Shown: piece after piece, positions 45,411-54,010 of the stretch | Numbering within the stretch: the stretch's first letter is position 1 | Layout of the letters: every line of letters starts with the position of its first letter | Assembly (NCBI GenBank): GCA_965230015.1 | Contig: CBDDKF010000014.1 | Span: 1-64,000 of the forward strand | Length of the DNA stretch: 64,000 nucleotides | Origin: JABSQH01 sp965230015 | GTDB taxonomy: Bacteria > Actinomycetota > Acidimicrobiia > Acidimicrobiales > Ilumatobacteraceae | Direction of reading: 5' to 3' | Position numbers and translations under genes: made by a program | The notes under the pieces: generated by a model | Seen by the model: only the letters and a program-made list of their open reading frames with translations | The model's database searches: none | What the model was told of the DNA's origin: nothing

Positions 45411-46532
45411 ATGTTCGTCCCCAAGCACTGGCTGTTCCTGTTCGGGCTCAGCTGTACGTTCGGTGTGGCGCTGCTCTGGTTGTACACCCAGAACGCGCTG
45501 CTCAATGCGGAGGTGTCGTCGCTCGAACGCGACGTCGTCGCCCTAGAAGTCGATGGCAATTCACTCGCTGGCGACGTTCGCCACTTGGAGCTCGCTGTGG
45601 CCGATCTCCAATCATCCACCAACACCGCCGCCGGCGTCCCGGCCGGCGCGGCGGCGGCTCGGCACGGGATTGCGAGTCTCGCTGGTGAAGACACCTCGGT
45701 TGTGGTGGCCGAGCTGCGGGCGATCGTCGGGGAGTTGCGTGCGGCACAGACGCCCCAGGTGGTCGTGCTCGATGCGAGTTCCGACGATGCGTGCACCTAC
45801 GACAGCGACGACGAGCAGGCGGCGCAAGGAAACGGCGATTCGGACGACTCCGATGATTCCGACGACTCCAGCGGTGACGGGTTCGAGGCGTCGATCGAAG
45901 CGAACAACGAGATCGGCAACTACGCCACGAACAGCGGCAACATCATCGACAGCTTCTTCTTGGATGGCGGTCAAGGCGATGTCGGCCTGAACATCGTTGA
46001 GTCGGTGCTCAACGGGGTGAACATCAGCATCGTCCACCAAAGCGGCGAGAACAGTTTGAGCGACAGCGCCAACACCATGGCCGGCCCGGTCACTGGTAAC
46101 AACCCCAGCAATGAACACTCGCCGTCGTTCAGTGACAACGACTTCTCGACCCCGGTCTCGGTGTCGGGCACCGTCGATTCCTCCAACGCGATCGGCGGCA
46201 ACGATGCGGCATCGGCGACGCCGGCATCGTCGTCGACCGACACCTTGGTCCCGGCGCCGCACGCGGTCACCTTGAACGGGTTGTGGACGATCGCCGCCGA
46301 TGAACCAACGAACGCGGAGCCGCCTCCGCCTGCTGATCCGCCAGCGTCGCCGGCCACCGGGACGTCGGCCGCCGTCGACACGGCATCGAACAACGGCAGC
46401 CAGCCGACGAGCCCGTCTCCAGACACGGCCAGCGGCCACGTCGACGCCGCGCCGACCGCAGCGCCTACGGAATCGAACGACACGCCTCCAGCGCGTGCTG
46501 GCGAGGCTGCCGACACGTCCAACAACGGGTAA
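45411..46532 (+). CDS. Membrane-anchored acidic repeat-like protein, 373 aa
   Basis: ATG 45411 with GAGGAGG upstream. N-terminal transmembrane helix WLFLFGLSCTFGVALLWLY, then a coiled coil (ALLNAEVSSLERDVVALEVD), an acidic stretch GDSDDSDDSDDSSGDG, a core with N/S/G-rich turns (NNEIGNYATNSGNIIDSFF), and a Pro/Ala/Ser-rich tail. The core resembles short beta-turn repeats of surface fibre proteins but is too short to assign. Probably extracellular, tethered by the single helix. No family recognised. Confidence 0.6.
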   Translation: MFVPKHWLFLFGLSCTFGVALLWLYTQNALLNAEVSSLERDVVALEVDGNSLAGDVRHLELAVADLQSSTNTAAGVPAGAAAARHGIASLAGEDTSVVVAELRAIVGELRAAQTPQVVVLDASSDDACTYDSDDEQAAQGNGDSDDSDDSDDSSGDGFEASIEANNEIGNYATNSGNIIDSFFLDGGQGDVGLNIVESVLNGVNISIVHQSGENSLSDSANTMAGPVTGNNPSNEHSPSFSDNDFSTPVSVSGTVDSSNAIGGNDAASATPASSSTDTLVPAPHAVTLNGLWTIAADEPTNAEPPPPADPPASPATGTSAAVDTASNNGSQPTSPSPDTASGHVDAAPTAAPTESNDTPPARAGEAADTSNNG

Positions 46533-46763
46533 ACACCCAGTCGCTCACGCAGCACCGTGCCGAATCCCGAGCGGCGCGGTCTGAGCAGCTGACGACTTTC
46601 TGATTTGCGGTGCCGGCACGAGCGCCCGCGGTGCCCTGACCTCGGTCATGTCTCACCTGCGGACGCACTCTGCGCACGGCGCGACGCATAGAGTGGGCTC
46701 ACGGTGATCCGCGTTCTTGCCAACGGTCACGCACACGTTGCGCTCAAACGAAAGGGTATGGTC

Positions 46764-49394
46764 ATGCGTCAGTCCCAGCCTCGAGGTCCCCGGGCCAGCC
46801 GTATCGGCGTCGCCGTTGCGCTAGCCGTCTTCGCTGGCGGACTCGCCGTGCCCAGCGCCACCGCTGCTCCGGAGTCCGCTCGCGAACCGGTGGTCGTCGA
46901 CGACCGCACGGTGACGAGCGAAATAGGCCTCGCCACCAAAGCCTACGTCGAGGAGTTCTGGCCGTTGTGGCTCTCGTTCGAGCAGCAGAAGCTCGGCGGT
47001 TCGAACAGTCTGGTCGGACCCGACACGATCTCGCCGGTGTACAAAGCGATCGTGGCTATCAACGACGACACTCTGTACGGCAGCAGCTTTGTCGACCTGA
47101 AGACCGGGCCCGGAGGCACGGATGAGCCCGTGATCGTTACAGTCCCTGCGGCTGCCAGCGACCTCAGCTATTCGGTCCTGTCGCTCGACATGTTCGGTGA
47201 TGTCCAAGAGGGGGGAATCCCGTCCAAGTCAGCCGGGTCGGCGAGTGTGGAGACGGTGTACGCGATCGTCCCGGAGGGTTACGCCGGCACGATCCCTGCC
47301 GGCGCGATCGAACTTGCGAGTTCACTCGACTTTTTCATTCTGATCTTCCGCGTCGACAAGTACACCGATGGCGTCGACAGGGAGACAGAGGCGTCGGCGT
47401 TCCGAGAGAACATCCGCCTCCAGACTCTCTCCGAGTACGACATCGATCTGAGCGGCGGGGTGATGGACATCGTTACCGAGGATGCGTTCGGCCTGCCGTT
47501 CAAGACGATCGCCGACGACCTCGTGCAGACGTTCCCGGTTGCCTACCTCACCATGCTTCAGGAGGCAGTCCAATCGAGCAGTACGCCGCCCCTGTCGGTG
47601 CGCGAGCTGGCGATTGCGGCGGAGTTCGACAACCTCTTCGGCCAAGGGGGCGCCAACGTCACGCTGCTCAGCCGCCTGGAGTTCGAACGCGGCGCGCGAG
47701 CAGGCCATGACGCAATCGTTGCGAACTATCTCGACAATCGAGGCGACAACAATTGGATCCACTTCTCCAACATCGGCAAGTGGGCCAACGACGAGGCGCT
47801 GGACCGGTCGTCGATCGCCGAGTACATCCAGTGGGGCAACGACATCTCCGCCGCCGCGTACTACCACACGTTCCTCGACGGAAACGGCAACGCGCTGACC
47901 GGTGCCGACGACAACAGCTACGTGCTGACCTTCCCAGCGGGCGAGGAGCCACCCAACGAGCGGTTCTGGTCGCTCACCGCATACACGCCCGATGCGATCG
48001 AGCTGATCGACAACCCGATCGACAAATACGTGGTCGCCAGCTACACGCCCGACCTTGAGATGAACGACGACGGCTCGCTGTCGATCTACATCGCCGAGTC
48101 GCAACCCGAGGGCGTCCCGGAGGCCAACTGGCTCCCGGTGTCCAACGATGACTTCAACGTGATGCTCCGGATCTACGGCGTGCCCGACAACAGCAGCGTG
48201 GCCGACAACACGTATCGCCCGCCGGCCGTCCTCCAGCAGACGAGCTTCGCAACACTCGACACGGCCGAACGGATCGCCGACACTCGATCAGATGGGACGA
48301 CCATCGACGGAGTCTCGGCCGGTGGAGGACCAATCCCGCGCGGAACCTTCATCGAGGTTCCGGTCGTCGGACGCGGGAGCATCCCGTCGACGGGCCTCGA
48401 CGCAGTGGTGGTCAACGCCACGGCGGTGAACTCCGAGTCGAACGGCTTCTTCACGACCTACCCGTGTGAGGACCGTCCGCTCGCCTCGTCGCTGAACTAC
48501 TCGGTCGCCGACTCGGCCGTTGCCAACGAGGTGATCGCCAAACTGTCGACGGACGGGTCGATCTGCATCTACGCCCACGCAACGACCGATCTGGTACTCG
48601 ACGCGGTGGGGTACGTCGAGACGACGTCGACATACACCTCGTTGACGTCAGCGCGTGTCCTCGATACCCGACCTGGCGGCGAGACGATCGACGGCGAGTC
48701 CGCTGGAGGCGGGCCGATCCAGGCGCGCATGACGATCGAGGTTCCGATGCTAGGTCGTGGTGGAGTCCCTGAATCAGGCGTCGACACGGTCGTCGTCAAC
48801 GCGACCGCAACCGCGGGTGAGAACCGCGGTTTTGTCACGATCTTCCCCTGCGGCGAGCTGCCGCTTGCATCGTCGATGAACTTCCCGAATAACACGACGG
48901 CGGTGGCCAATGAGGTGATCGCCAAGCTGTCCGACGATGGCACGCTGTGCGCGTACGCCAACGCGACGACCGATCTGGTCCTTGACGTCGTCGGGTACTT
49001 TGCGTCGACCCCTACGTACACCTCGCTGAAGCCGGCGCGCATGCTCGAGACGCGCGAGGGTCGCACGACGGTGGATGGTCAGTTCGCTGAGATCGGCGCG
49101 ATCGAGGCCGGAACATCTGTCGAGGTCTCCGTGCTCGGGCGCGGCGAGGTCCCCTCGTCCGATGTCGCCACGATCGTGCTGAACGCCACAGCGACGGACG
49201 CGGTCCGCCGCGGCTTCGTCACCATCTACGACTGCGGTGACCTGCCGGCCACGTCGTCGCTCAACTATCCCGCTGGCAGTCGTGCGGTGGCCAACGAAGT
49301 ATTGGCCACTCTCTCCGCCGACGGAACGGTGTGTGCCTACGCGCACACCACAACCGAGCTGATCCTCGACGCAGTCGGGTACATCCCGAGCTGA
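46764..49394 (+). CDS. Secreted DUF1254/DUF1214 protein with three C-terminal repeat domains
   Basis: 876 residues from ATG 46764, with AAAGGG seven bases upstream. Signal peptide IGVAVALAVFAGGLAVPSATA. DUF1254-like: SPVYKAIVAINDDTLYGSSF, VIVTVPAAASDLSYSVL. DUF1214-like: YVLTFPAGEEPPNERFWSLT, IDNPIDKYVV, GSLSIYIAESQPEG. Residues about 490-876 hold three domains each starting A-R-(x)-(x)-DTR and ending D-AVGY or D-VVGY, the same family as the C-terminus of the 2357-residue protein. DUF1254/1214 proteins have no settled enzyme function. The added domains suggest cell-surface retention. About 230 bp upstream has no gene. Confidence 0.85.
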   Translation: MRQSQPRGPRASRIGVAVALAVFAGGLAVPSATAAPESAREPVVVDDRTVTSEIGLATKAYVEEFWPLWLSFEQQKLGGSNSLVGPDTISPVYKAIVAINDDTLYGSSFVDLKTGPGGTDEPVIVTVPAAASDLSYSVLSLDMFGDVQEGGIPSKSAGSASVETVYAIVPEGYAGTIPAGAIELASSLDFFILIFRVDKYTDGVDRETEASAFRENIRLQTLSEYDIDLSGGVMDIVTEDAFGLPFKTIADDLVQTFPVAYLTMLQEAVQSSSTPPLSVRELAIAAEFDNLFGQGGANVTLLSRLEFERGARAGHDAIVANYLDNRGDNNWIHFSNIGKWANDEALDRSSIAEYIQWGNDISAAAYYHTFLDGNGNALTGADDNSYVLTFPAGEEPPNERFWSLTAYTPDAIELIDNPIDKYVVASYTPDLEMNDDGSLSIYIAESQPEGVPEANWLPVSNDDFNVMLRIYGVPDNSSVADNTYRPPAVLQQTSFATLDTAERIADTRSDGTTIDGVSAGGGPIPRGTFIEVPVVGRGSIPSTGLDAVVVNATAVNSESNGFFTTYPCEDRPLASSLNYSVADSAVANEVIAKLSTDGSICIYAHATTDLVLDAVGYVETTSTYTSLTSARVLDTRPGGETIDGESAGGGPIQARMTIEVPMLGRGGVPESGVDTVVVNATATAGENRGFVTIFPCGELPLASSMNFPNNTTAVANEVIAKLSDDGTLCAYANATTDLVLDVVGYFASTPTYTSLKPARMLETREGRTTVDGQFAEIGAIEAGTSVEVSVLGRGEVPSSDVATIVLNATATDAVRRGFVTIYDCGDLPATSSLNYPAGSRAVANEVLATLSADGTVCAYAHTTTELILDAVGYIPS

Positions 49395-49598
49395 CATACA
49401 ACGACACTCGTCGGAAGCGGCGGTGAGCGTGACGTCGTGGAGGCCGGCTTGGGCTCTCGGGGTGACTGCGATTCGTGGCGTTGGGGAGGTTGCTGGTCTC
49501 TGGTGTTCGGTTTGGTGATGGCGCGCGTCAGGCGGAGCAATGCACGTCTCGGCGGAGCTGCGGCCGCCCTTCAGCCGGAGACCGGCCTGATTGCGCGG

Positions 49599-49988
49599 CT
49601 ACACCAAACCGGTGACGTGCGAGTCGTGGACAGCGATCTCGTTGCCTGCCGGATCGGTGAACCGGAATGTGCGGTGGACGCCGCCCTTCACGATCTCGGA
49701 CGGACCGTGGTCGAGCCACGCCTCTCGTGCCGCGTCGACATCCTCGACCATGAGGTCGACGCTGGCCGCGAGGTCGAAGCCGCCGTTGCTCCTGCGTGGC
49801 ACGAGCACGAGGTGGGTGCCGCCTGCCAGCTCGAGCACGCCGATGCGTTCGTTGACCACGACCGACCGCAATCCCAGGCCGAGGTAGAAGTCGTACGACC
49901 CCTCGAGATCGTCGGCGGGAATTGCCACGTGACCCACCCAGATGTCGGGTTTCGAGTCGCGATCGGGATTTGGCGTCGGCGCAGTCAT
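49599..49988 (-). CDS. VOC (glyoxalase/bleomycin-resistance) family protein
   Basis: 129 residues. WVGHVAIPADDLEGSYDFY (metal-ligand His and helix), IGVLELAGGTHLVLVPR, and the second half DLMVEDVDAAREAW and FRFTDPAGNEIAVHD form the two beta-alpha-beta-beta-beta units of a VOC fold; Glu in the GNEI strand is a usual metal ligand. The substrate cannot be told. Single gene, divergent from 50066. Confidence 0.85.
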   Translation of the reverse strand: MTAPTPNPDRDSKPDIWVGHVAIPADDLEGSYDFYLGLGLRSVVVNERIGVLELAGGTHLVLVPRRSNGGFDLAASVDLMVEDVDAAREAWLDHGPSEIVKGGVHRTFRFTDPAGNEIAVHDSHVTGLV

Positions 49989-50065
49989 CGACCCACTCTC
50001 GCGCAGTCGACGAGGCGGGCAGTCCGGCGGTCGGATCGCACCGGAGGCGAATAGGGTGCGCTGCT

Positions 50066-50281
50066 GTGACCCCCGATCGCGACACCATGGAAATCGCCGC
50101 ACCAGCGCTGTGCACTGTCGGCGCCCTGATCGCTCTGCTCGCTGCGTTGTTCGGATCCGGCCGCACGAAGTCGGGCGTGCTCTCGGCGCTGTTCGGCGTG
50201 GTCGGGTCGGCGGCGTGGCTGGCCACCGCAATCGACGCCCGTAACGGCGAGGCCGAGAGCGGCACGGCGGGGGAATGGTGA
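50066..50281 (+). CDS. Small two-helix membrane protein, 71 aa
   Basis: GTG 50066 (ATG 50087 possible). Two hydrophobic helices (APALCTVGALIALLAALF and GVLSALFGVVGSAAWLATA) joined by GSGRTKS. No family recognised. It ends 7 bp before the DUF2470 gene, so probably the same transcript. Confidence 0.5.
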   Translation: MTPDRDTMEIAAPALCTVGALIALLAALFGSGRTKSGVLSALFGVVGSAAWLATAIDARNGEAESGTAGEW

Positions 50282-50288
50282 CTCGACC

Positions 50289-51092
50289 GTGAGCCGTCCA
50301 CGTGAACACGGCGGGGGAGAGGCGGCGCCACCGATTGCCGGTGACCCGTCGTCGTTTCCGAACGATGCCGAACTGTCGCGCACGCTCGTGGCCGCCAATC
50401 GGGTGGCGACGCTGTCGACACTGACCGCCGAGGGGTATCCGTACGGCAGTGTCGTGTCGTACGCGGCCGACGATCGCGGCCAGCCTGTGGTGCTGATCAG
50501 CGAAATGGCCGAACACACGGTGAACGCCCGAGGCGACGACCGCGTCAGCCTGCTCGTCGTCGATCTCGGCGGCGACGGCGACCCGCTCGGCAAAGCGCGA
50601 TTGACGATCGTCGGACGCTTGGAACTGCTCACTGACCCGGGTGAGTTACGCGACCATTACCTCGAGCGACATCCGTACGCGGCGTACTACGCCGACTTCA
50701 CCGACTTCGGGTTCTGGCGGCTCAACGTCGAGTCGGTGCGCTACGTCGGTGGGTTCGGCCACATGAGTTGGGTCACCGCCGACGGCTATCTCGATGCCGA
50801 GGTCGACCCGCTCGTCGATGCCGCCGCTGGCGTTGTCGAGCACATGAACGACGACCATCGCAACGCCAACGTGCTGTACGCCCAGGCGCTCGCCGGCCTC
50901 ACCGACGCGACCGACGCCACCATGGTGGGCATCGATCGTTACGGCGTGACCCTCACCGTCGAGACACCCGCCGGGCCGAGGATGGCGCGCGTTCCGTTCG
51001 CCACGCCGTTGACCGACGCCGATCAGGCGCGGCCAGCAGTGATCGAGCTGCTCAACGACGCCCGCGAGCACGCGTCGGATCAGGCGCCCTGA
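50289..51092 (+). CDS. HugZ-like FMN/heme-binding split-barrel protein with DUF2470
   Basis: 267 residues, GTG start. The N-terminal pyridoxamine-phosphate-oxidase-like split barrel (VATLSTLTAEGYPYGSVVSY, DDRVSLLVVDLGGDGDPLG, ARLTIVGRLELL) is followed by FWRLNVESVRYVGGFGHMSW and a C-terminal DUF2470 (VEHMNDDHRNANVLYAQALA). This pairing is typical of HugZ-type heme-utilisation proteins and related FMN/F420 reductases. A role in heme handling is plausible but not shown. Confidence 0.85.
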   Translation: MSRPREHGGGEAAPPIAGDPSSFPNDAELSRTLVAANRVATLSTLTAEGYPYGSVVSYAADDRGQPVVLISEMAEHTVNARGDDRVSLLVVDLGGDGDPLGKARLTIVGRLELLTDPGELRDHYLERHPYAAYYADFTDFGFWRLNVESVRYVGGFGHMSWVTADGYLDAEVDPLVDAAAGVVEHMNDDHRNANVLYAQALAGLTDATDATMVGIDRYGVTLTVETPAGPRMARVPFATPLTDADQARPAVIELLNDAREHASDQAP

Positions 51093-51113
51093 TCCACCAA
51101 CTACGGTTTCGCC

Positions 51114-51581
51114 GTGCCCACGATCAGCGGCCGCATGGCCAACCTCGCAAGTCGCTACACCCCTGGCCTCGGCCGCCGGATGACCAAGAGTCACGTCGAG
51201 CGCTATCGCGACAGCAACGGCGAGAAGGGCGCCAAGTTCCGTGGCATGGAGGTGTTCCTCCTCGACGTGGTCGGCCGATCGAGCGGTGAACCTCGCCCGG
51301 TGATGTTGATGTTGGCGCGGCGTGGCGACGACCTGATCGTGGTCGGCTCCAACGCCGGCAACGAGGACACGCCCAACTGGTACAAGAACCTGATGGCTGC
51401 AGGCGGCGCTGAAGTGCAGGTGAAGGCCGACCGCTGGGCCGTCGATGCGCGCGAGGTCGATGGCGACGAGAAGGCCGAGTGCTGGGACATCGCGTGCGCG
51501 GCGTATCCCGACTTCGCCTCGTATCAGGAGCTGACCGACCGCAACATCCCCGTTGCGGTGCTCACCCGCCGAGCGGAGTAG
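51114..51581 (+). CDS. Deazaflavin (F420)-dependent nitroreductase family protein
   Basis: 155 residues, GTG start. RGMEVFLLDVVGRSSGEPRP, VGSNAGNEDTPNWYKNL and AEVQVKADRWAVDAREV are hallmarks of the DDN/F420H(2)-dependent quinone reductase family, common in actinobacteria. Coenzyme F420 is bound by the GSNAG/P-x-W-y-x-NL region. Physiological substrate unknown. 21 bp after the DUF2470 gene. Confidence 0.9.
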   Translation: MPTISGRMANLASRYTPGLGRRMTKSHVERYRDSNGEKGAKFRGMEVFLLDVVGRSSGEPRPVMLMLARRGDDLIVVGSNAGNEDTPNWYKNLMAAGGAEVQVKADRWAVDAREVDGDEKAECWDIACAAYPDFASYQELTDRNIPVAVLTRRAE

Positions 51582-51596
51582 CCGACGACGGCGGTG

Positions 51597-52829
51597 CTAC
51601 GCCGCCCGTCGTTGCGTGCGGTCGATCGATGAGTGCGACCGCCACGCCGTGCCGTCGGGCCGGAACCACGTGACCACCCGATCGGGGGTCATCGAGAGGT
51701 TCCACCCACCCTCGTGCACGAGGTGATGGTGCCGCTCACAGAGCGGCACCAGATTGTCGAGGTCGGTTGGGCCGCGATCTCGCGTCCAGTGGTTGATGTG
51801 ATGCGCCTTGCAGGCCGAGAACGGGATGGAACACGCCGGATGAGCACATGTCGAGTGCATCGCTCGCAGTGCTCGTCGTTGCTCCGGAGTGACCGTGCGT
51901 TTCGCCCGTCCCTCGTCGAGCACCCGGCCGACGCCATCGAGCACGATCGGCAGCACTCCGGCATCGCAGCACATCCGGCGAACCGTTTCGGCCGGGAGGT
52001 CGACCCCATCGTCGGTCTCGCAGACACCGGCCGTATGCGCAGCATCGCACAGCGTGTCGTAGTCGATGAGCACGCTCACCTCGGGTACTCGTTCGAGCGG
52101 TGACCTGGCGCTTCCACTCGTGACGGCGGCCACGAGCGCCTCGACCTCGAGCTCGTGGTAGCTGCGTCGGACGTCGGTCTCCTGCTCGCGCAGCGCGTTG
52201 AGGTGCGCCCGGATCGCAGTCCACATCGCTGCATCGCGCTGTGGATCGAGCTCGATGTGCGTGTGATGCATCCCGGTGGCCTTGTCGATCCACCGCTTCA
52301 CCCGTGAGCGTTTGCGCTGCGCGGCGAGCTCGTCGTCGCCGTCGCGGACCTGAGCGGCCTGCAGCTCGCGCACGATGCGTCGGCACCGCTTGGCGAACAC
52401 ATCGACGTGTTCACGTGCCGCGGCGGCCAACAGTTCTTCCTCCATCGCCAGGAACAGGCGACGAAGATCGTCGTCGAGGCTACGCGCGGTGTGTGCGAGC
52501 ACATCGAGGTGCGCCTGGCTGATGTGGCCCTGGGCCAGTGCATCCTCAACGTCGGCGGTCTCTGCGCACACCCGCTCGCGATCATCGGCCGATGCCGCGT
52601 CGTTGCTCGAGAAGCCGAGTTCGGCGCCGAGGAAGTCGTCGACAGGCTCTGCTGCGCCGGTGTCGGCAAGTTCGCGGATCCGTCGGGTGGCGTGGATGCG
52701 GAACGCATCCAACCGTGACCGCAGGAGCCGTTCGGTGTGCATCAGCGCCGTGACCTCGCGGCGGTCGGCGTCGTCGAGACGGGCCGCAAGCACCGCATCG
52801 AGTGCGGATCTCGCGTGGTCGTCGGTCAT
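51597..52829 (-). CDS. DUF222 (13E12) family HNH endonuclease-domain protein
   Basis: 410 residues from ATG 52829. DUF222 region: SALDAVLAARLDDADRREVT, helical core with LAQGHISQAHLDVLAHTARS and MHHTHIELDPQRDAAMWTAI. The C-terminal HNH has RRALRAMHSTCAHPACSIPF, CKAHHINHW, GPTDLDNLVPLCERHHHLVH with Cys pairs (C-x4-C) and HH metal residues. A large actinobacterial family often in several copies per genome; biological function unsettled. Its upstream region is a five-copy 26-bp tandem repeat. Confidence 0.9.
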   Translation of the reverse strand: MTDDHARSALDAVLAARLDDADRREVTALMHTERLLRSRLDAFRIHATRRIRELADTGAAEPVDDFLGAELGFSSNDAASADDRERVCAETADVEDALAQGHISQAHLDVLAHTARSLDDDLRRLFLAMEEELLAAAAREHVDVFAKRCRRIVRELQAAQVRDGDDELAAQRKRSRVKRWIDKATGMHHTHIELDPQRDAAMWTAIRAHLNALREQETDVRRSYHELEVEALVAAVTSGSARSPLERVPEVSVLIDYDTLCDAAHTAGVCETDDGVDLPAETVRRMCCDAGVLPIVLDGVGRVLDEGRAKRTVTPEQRRALRAMHSTCAHPACSIPFSACKAHHINHWTRDRGPTDLDNLVPLCERHHHLVHEGGWNLSMTPDRVVTWFRPDGTAWRSHSSIDRTQRRAA

Positions 52830-52887
52830 GTGGTGTACCCCGATTCGTGAGCTGCAATTCGGACGCTCGTTGCGTCGATCACCATCC

Positions 52888-53013
52888 ATCCTGACGGGAG
52901 GGTGTCACCACCGATCCTGACGGGAGGGTGTCACCACCGATCCTGACGGGAGGGTGTCACCACCGATCTTGACGGGAGGGTGTCACCACCAATCTTGACG
53001 AGAGGGTCTCACC
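52888..53013. repeat. 26-bp tandem repeat, five copies
   Basis: The unit ATCCTGACGGGAGGGTGTCA followed by CCACCG starts at 52888, 52914, 52940, 52966 and 52992. The last two units have T for C (ATCTTGACG) and the last is diverged (GAGAGGGTCTCACC). It sits 60-180 bp upstream of the minus-strand HNH gene and downstream of the VanZ-like gene. With no spacers it is not CRISPR; a promoter-proximal operator array or minisatellite fits. Confidence 0.85.
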
Positions 53014-53038
53014 GCGGGCGTTCGTAACGAAAGCGACG

Positions 53039-53542
53039 TCAGCGGCGGAGTTGGCGCCCGAGCGCCGCGCCTGCGCTCCAGACGAGATAGCTCGCCGCCA
53101 CGACGACCGCGCCGATCACCACGCCGACTGCGTTGCCCGCGAGGTCGCTGGTCTCCACGGCTCGGCTGGTGGAGTAGCGGCCCTGGGCAACCTCGACGAA
53201 GGCGCTCGTCGTCATCACCACGACGACGCCGACCGCCAGGCCGCGCCAACTCCACAACGTCCAGCCCACGAGCACGGCTACTGCCGCCCACAGACCCACG
53301 TGGACCAAGAAGTCGGACTCGGGGAGCTGGTCGGTCGTGGGCAGCCGTGCGCTGGCGTCGATTCGTGCAGAGAGCCGTTCGGCGTACGAGCCGAACATCT
53401 GGCGGAGTGCGCTCGGGGCACGATCCGACAGCATCAACGCGATCACCGCTGCCACGCCCACGGCCGCGACCACGCCGATGGCGACGCGCACACCGATCGG
53501 AGGTCGATCGTGCGGTCGCACCGATCGCGGCGTGCCGCGCAC
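53039..53542 (-). CDS. VanZ-like membrane protein
   Basis: About 167 residues from GTG 53542; the true start is unclear because the frame stays open into the preceding gene. Hydrophobic segments: VRVAIGVVAAVGVAAVIALM, FLVHVGLWAAVAVLVGWTLW, GLAVGVVVVMTTSAFVEVAQG and VGVVIGAVVVAASYLVW. The motif SAFVEVAQGRYSTSRAVETSD with downstream DLAGNAVGVVIG is the conserved VanZ signature (E-x2-Q ... D-x2-x-N). Function of single VanZ-like proteins is unknown beyond membrane location. Confidence 0.75.
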   Translation of the reverse strand: MRGTPRSVRPHDRPPIGVRVAIGVVAAVGVAAVIALMLSDRAPSALRQMFGSYAERLSARIDASARLPTTDQLPESDFLVHVGLWAAVAVLVGWTLWSWRGLAVGVVVVMTTSAFVEVAQGRYSTSRAVETSDLAGNAVGVVIGAVVVAASYLVWSAGAALGRQLRR

Positions 53543-53682
53543 GTCGATCAGTGGCGCTGCCTGGCGCGGCGTGCGGGGGAGCTCCAAGGTGTCCAGAACA
53601 CCGACGGTACCGGCCGCTCGATCGCCGTTGCCGTCGCGCAGCTGGTTCCCCGCCGCTGGCCAGCCGCAGAGCCGGAGCCGAG

Positions 53683-53958
53683 CTATTCGAGCTCGGCGGC
53701 GACCTGGTCGCCGAGCACTGGGCACGTGAACTGCATCGCGTCGAGTGCATCCGGGGTGATGTTGGCCACCAACTCGCCGAACTCGGTGGCGTCAGTGCTG
53801 TCGACCGCGCACAGCTGAATCAAGTCATCGACATCGCCGCCACGGTCGTCGACCCACACCTCGGCGCGCACGCGGGTCTCGATTTCCTCGGTGGTCTCGG
53901 TCGACGAGCACGCGGCGGCAACACCGACCAACGCCAGCGTCAACACGATCGACCGCAT
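53683..53958 (-). CDS. Small lipoprotein, 91 aa
   Basis: Starts MRSIVLTLALVGVAAACSST: a lipobox (VAAAC) predicts cleavage before Cys 17 and lipid anchoring. The mature part is acidic with two further Cys (IQLCAVD, FTCPVLGD) that could form a disulfide. No family recognised. Same strand as the VanZ-like gene, which follows. Confidence 0.7.
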   Translation of the reverse strand: MRSIVLTLALVGVAAACSSTETTEEIETRVRAEVWVDDRGGDVDDLIQLCAVDSTDATEFGELVANITPDALDAMQFTCPVLGDQVAAELE

Positions 53959-54010
53959 GGCTCGCACCGTAGCGAGTCCATGCGGCCGGTCGTGTGAGAT
54001 CGGCGAGGTG

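Noticed and set aside
52888..53013. 26-bp repeats considered as CRISPR
   Set aside because: Strict head-to-tail repeats without spacers.
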